From Phoronis australis (lineage: Eukaryota; Phoronida; Phoronidae), in NCBI GenBank assembly GCA_002633005.1, contig NMRA01000297.1, positions 481,085 through 545,084 on the forward strand: a DNA stretch of 64,000 nucleotides, given 5' to 3'. The notes under the pieces are model-generated. The model was given only the letters and a program-made list of their open reading frames with translations. It ran no database searches and was not told the origin of the DNA. Position numbers and translations under genes: made by a program. Shown one piece after another: positions 37,201 through 43,200 of this stretch. The stretch's first letter is position 1. Each line of letters starts with the position of its first letter.

Positions 37201-40200
37201 CTAGTGGATGACCAAATTGTTTTATTGCATAAACCCAGGACAGTAACCTATAATCACAAAATGTTTTAAATGCTAATTCAACACTCAGAACGTGAGCACA
37301 CTACAGAATAACACAACCAAACTGTTAGTCAATTGACCTATCGCCAGGATTATGACGGACGGCTTAATTGACCAATCAGAACAAAGCATTCTTGGCACAA
37401 CTTCGTCTGCGTTTCCAAGCCGCCATTATACCCGACAAACCACACGTAGTCGAGTAAAACTTACTTTAGTCTGTAGCTCAAGAAATTGTCCGCTAAGAAT
37501 GGGGAAACGGTGTTGATATGGCGTGTGTAGCACCGACAGCCGTTATGCTGCTCCAGAATAATATCCCGTCATTTTTTGGCATGTCCTAAGCCGAGAAATG
37601 GTGTTGAAAAGCGTAAACTATGGATCAAACTTGTACGACCACACGAGCAGCTAAACTTAACGATGTTGCTTGATAAACACAAATATATTAGTTCCAAGAT
37701 ACGCACTTTTTAGCTTGGTGGCTATGGTGAAGGGCTATCTCAGATTGTGACTTCCAAGTTTCCTACGTCTGGCCGCCTTTGTCTCGACACCTGCTGGATC
37801 TCAACATTCTAGCGGTATAGTCCCCGGAAATTGTAGTTTTCAAGGACATTTTTATTTTATGTTTTTTATTTATTTCAACCTAACAGAGGTACATTTTTGT
37901 TATTCATAAACCCGTAGGCTGACGTTCAACTGAACTTCTCTCCCGGTCAAAAATCAGAGATTCGATCTGAACAGGGAGGGGCACTGGATTACTGCCGGTA
38001 ACTCAAAGCCTTGGTCGAGCTGTTGTCACTGAACATAAACTGTTGAATTACTTTTTGACGTGTACCTCTAGTATACACTATGTCTGTAGAGTTAGACAGA
38101 GCTCATTTTGAAGTTGTTCAAACATGATATTTAGATTTATAAAGCTTTAAAAAAGAATTTGAGTTATTTTTGTAGATACCCTATATTTTGCAACTACCAC
38201 ACCAGACTTGTAATCTTTTGTAACCATACCACGACTTAGTAATTATGCTACCTTCAAAATTAAATGAAAGCTACCTTTATGGAATGAAACTACAAAAAAT
38301 GCCAAGTTCGAAAGAAGGTAGGCCTAATTTAAATGTCTTAATGGTGCAAACTGTCAATTCCATAGGCGGATTTAGGGGGGCAGGGCCCCAGCTCCCCGCA
38401 AGCAAAATGAAACAGTAAGAGCGTGAAGCGTGAAGAAATATTGAGTTGAGTAACTAGGACCGGTAGACTCAGACCCCAGATCGCGGCGGAATCGTGTTCC
38501 TGTTTTTTTTTTAGTCCACCGATAGATTTTCTGAACAGAAGGTCCAAAGGGGTCTGCATCCCAGGCCCCTGCAACTTTCGGGCCGCCTGTGTACATACAA
38601 TTGCACTTTGCCCAATTCCACGACGCAACATGTTGGACCCCCCTTGTGGTATCCTAGATCCGCCACTGAGTTCCAGACATTAACTTAACTGACTTAGACA
38701 CAGCCCTAGACCTACCCCGCCGGAGTTTACTGTTTGCCTAGAACGAGATGAACGTGTACATGAGCTATGAACCTGAATTTTTTTATCAAAATATTTCGTT
38801 ACAAGATTAGAAAAGCGTAAACAGTGCTGTCGAGTCAACCTAGTCAGAGACTATAGTGCATGTGTTGTCTGTAATCTATGACCTACTTTACTCCAGGAGT
38901 CCCACCAGTTGTGACCTACTTTTTATTTGGCGAAATTTAGCAGACGACAGAATAAAAATATCGGTGAATCTTCACTGATTTTATTCGAAAGATCATGAAA
39001 TCTATGGAATCGTACAGATAATTCGACTTTAAGGTACATACCCTGCTTTACATGAACATACATTTATCGTATCAGTGGCCTTGTCATTTGTCAGGTGAAG
39101 GTGGCCCCGAGACAGAGGGTTTCTTCGGATTTTCGCTGGCTCCTCGAGCCATTTTTTCATCGTCACCTTTACAAATTCCCATATCATGAACGTACGATTC
39201 TCTGTTGAAAAGCATCGCCTCTTGTCTCTGTCGAAGCGTTTTCAAATAGTGCAAAAACACTCATCGATTCCACCAGGAACGTCGTTTACCGACCGTGTAT
39301 TTGCCACTGACATCTCGTTCGAATGTCGGGTATCACGTGACTTTTCGCATAGGGGCGGAGCTTGCGATAGGTCAATTGGCGCTGCAAATGTATCTACTTG
39401 AATTACATGGAATCTGATGTTTGCAGCCACACCTACCGTAATCATCTCTAGTTATGCAATAGGTGCGAGTTGGATACCATCCGGAATTGTAGATGGTGAG
39501 AGCGATTTGTTTATAGCATCTTTCGTCCATGCATAGTCTTCTGGATCTAGTGCAGGTTACATTCCACCACATGACTGACTAGTGATGAGCTCTGTTTACA
39601 TTCTATGTGAATGCCACTGATTGTGGGCGGAAGTATTTCCTTTGCCGTTTTTCTTCCCCATACTAATAGTCTGGTTCCTGACATCTTCCTGGTTCGCTTC
39701 ATTCCATAACAGGCACCAATACATTTGGTGGCCTGCTTTATGACATCGGAAAAATGCGCATTAATATTGCCAGTGGCTGATAGCCTTCAATATTTTAACG
39801 ATGGGTCCCTTTCCAACTCCATAGTAGCATAGCACCGCGTTACACCCCTACAGTGCATGGGCAGGGAGGAGACCTTCGCAATATCACTACATGTTTCCAC
39901 AGTCAACTCAAAAGTTGCGAGGGACGTGTCCAATTATGGCCTGGCCTTTCAGAACAGACGCAGCGTACTCGTAAAAGGGATTGTATTGTATCTTTCCCGT
40001 ACAGATCTCCCTCAACAGGAATTCAAATTTCTTTCCACACGTATAAACCGCGAATCGAAGACTAAACTTCGGCCTTTGTTCAGTTAAAAGCACGTGGCCA
40101 GGAAGCGCGCGCTACATTCAAGCATCTGTTATCGACGATTGGTCTTTGAGAACTATCTGTTCATGAAACGGGTAGCATAGCATCGGCATGAAATAAATTC

Positions 40201-43200
40201 TGGCACTTGTTTCCGAAAGTTTCTAATACCATGAAAACGTTTGCGTTATTTTTAAAGGGGAACTGTTAAATTAGTCGTAATTGGTGTTTGTAAAGTCAAA
40301 ATGACCCAGTGATAGTGAACACTGTCGCACCCTTACACCCCCCGAAAAATAACTGTTATACTGTCACGCATCCAGTCACCCGGCGACTCAATGACATCGG
40401 CCTTACCGGTCGAGACAATTATCGAACGTTTTGTTTAGCAGATGAGATCAACAAGTGCCAAATAAAACAGGTTCTGTTTTACTCCTTGTGTTAATTTCCT
40501 TACTTACAATGCACACCTAGATCGTTTACTCTGGCAAATGAACTCTGATGATTTGCACGCGCTAGCGCTCACAAAACACACAGACGAACTTCAAAATAAA
40601 TATGACGTGACAACAACATGTTTGTGTTCTTCCAGAGATTTTTCTCATGTTGCAGAGTACGATCTAACGCAGATTTGGACTTAATATGCAGCTAATCCCG
40701 ACTCCACAAGAACTTAAAAATCTTACGTTATTTTGAAAACTTAAGGAGGACTTCAGGTAGGCCTAATTTGTTGAGTCGAAACTATATTTTTACTCAAGAA
40801 TTCAAGTCGACCTATCGGCGATCGCGAGGCAGCGACGCATCAGTCGGCGAGTTTTTTCTTCAAAATGCTCGTAATTTAACTACAAAGTTTGATAGCAATG
40901 CACTGCAGTTTTGTAGAAACTGTCATAGGTTGCAGATGCGTCACAGCGCGTAAATTTGATGAATTCTAGCTTACGATTTCCCCTCTTTCGGAGACCGGGT
41001 TTCAACTACATTTGGGCTATAATAAGCGCCCCCCCTCCATTCATGAAGCGAAATTTTTGTAAGCGCCCTGGGCGCTTATTAAGGCGAATACAGTAATCAG
41101 CATTTTTTCTATGGTCTGTGGGAGCGCAGGACAATAGGCAATATCTTTTTTAAATTTGTCTCAAACTGCTGAGCACTCACTGCACCACACATTTTCTTAC
41201 TTCATCCTCAGAAAAGAGACTCTGCAAATCTATAATGCTAAATACGCCATTAAATTTATTGACCACAGAAAAATGGGTGCAAATATTAATAACTAACCTC
41301 TGGTGTCTGATGCAAAAGTTTAAGCACAAGTAGAAAATGGCAACTGTAATTTGTGTAAATTATTAATAATGCAAATTTATGATGGCCATGAAAACATGAG
41401 ACGAAAATAATTTGGATGTAATGCCCGTAAGGAAATTATGAGCAGAAATGGTATTTCGAATAGTTGCACTTTATGTACAATAAATCATGCAAATTTATCA
41501 TGAAATATCTTGCGAACTGATTTCATTACATTAATTGACCACTATGTATGCACCACCAAATGAGCTCCATTAAAATCACTGACCATGGAAGCATAGGTGA
41601 ACACATTAAAGTAACCTATCTTCAGTGCTTGGTAAGGGCGTTATAAGCAAAAATATAATTTTGAGTAATGGTGGCCTTAATTTGCATGAATTATGCAAAT
41701 TTATCATGCACCAACTTGCAAACTGATTTCATTAAACTAACTGACCACAGGAATATAGGTGCAAATATCATAATAGTTCACCTGTGATGCTTGGTATCGT
41801 AGCTATTAGAACTAGTAACATTTTGAAGAATGAGAACCTTAATTTGCATGAATTATTCAAATTGAGGATGTATCCTCCTAAAAACTTTCATTTTTAAATT
41901 CGTTGATCATTGAAACATGGGTGAATGCAACAAAATGATCTTCCTGCCGTGCTTAGTGAGGAAATTATAAGCGACACAGAACTTTGCATAATGGCGCCCT
42001 TAATTTGCATATTTAAAGAATGCTCAAGGGTTGCGAACGGTCACCTCCCTGATTCATGATTAACTATGCTTAGGCTACATGTAACAGCAAAGAAAAACTT
42101 TATCCGGCAAATCCAAGTTAAGCAAAAATACCATTTGTCGTCCGGACTACTGGAACTTCATCACTTGAGGATAAGCGGAGCCATTGACGGTCGAAAACAA
42201 TTTATCGTAATCTATTTTGCCCGGGGTACGCCACGAGCTATGTTGCAGAGTAAAACAAGAGGAGGATTGGGAATATTTGTCATTTATTATGACGTAATAG
42301 ATAAAACTAACTAAGACTCTGCAAGATGGGCATGCACAAAACGCCCACCGGCGTGTACAATGAATAGCCCTGCAAGAGGGAACAACACAAAAGAACTGCC
42401 TGAAGGGCTTAAAGGAAAAGTACAGAACATGAACACAAAACTTGAAAAAAACTAACAGGAAATGTATACGAGCAAAGAGAAAGTGGAACCGCCACCCGGG
42501 ATGGGGGGTGGGTAAAAAATGAAGAGAACGAACGTAGGTCTTGTAGACGACGAGGTAGGTGGCTGAATGAGAGACCACGTTGAACAGAACAAAGGAAATA
42601 TGGGCGACCAATCAGGAGTCGCGTAGAGAAACGTATGAATACAAAAGTAGACCCTACAGGCTATAAATAGAGATGAGTAATGCAAAATAAACCCTAAGGA
42701 CTGGTCTCAAAATAAATACAAGTGTCAAAATAATGACGATAAATGCATTTAACAAGTTAAATTTAATTTATCGTAATCTATTTTGCCCGGGGTACGCCAC
42801 AAGCTATGTTGCAGAGTAAAACAAGAGGAGGATTGGGAATATTTGTCATTTATTATGACGTAATAGATAAAACTAACTAAGACTCTGCAAGATGGGCATG
42901 CACAAAACGCCATAATGGCAGCACGGGAATGCTGACATCGCCCATCGCGAATGCGTATCTATATTTTCCCTGACATGAATAAGGTTCGCTAGCTTCAAGT
43001 TCCAAAAACTGGTAATCTATTTTTACCTCATCCCTGAAAATCAGATTAGATTACTGTTATAGAACACCAAGCAGAAACCGTTAATAGGCGGACATGGCAG
43101 TTGACTGTGACACAGTAGTACGACTGTGACACAATAGTACGACTGTTGCACAATAGTATGACTGTGGCACAATAGTACAACTGTGACACAATAGTATGAC

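Noticed and set aside
41025-41090. Palindromic aagcgccctgggcgctt as a terminator or regulatory hairpin
   Set aside because: It lies within the interior of a fold-back element and near repeat-like sequence; no reason to call it regulatory.
42147-42611. 154-residue minus-strand frame
   Set aside because: No domain; it runs over one of the 147-bp direct repeats and low-complexity Phe/His-rich translation.
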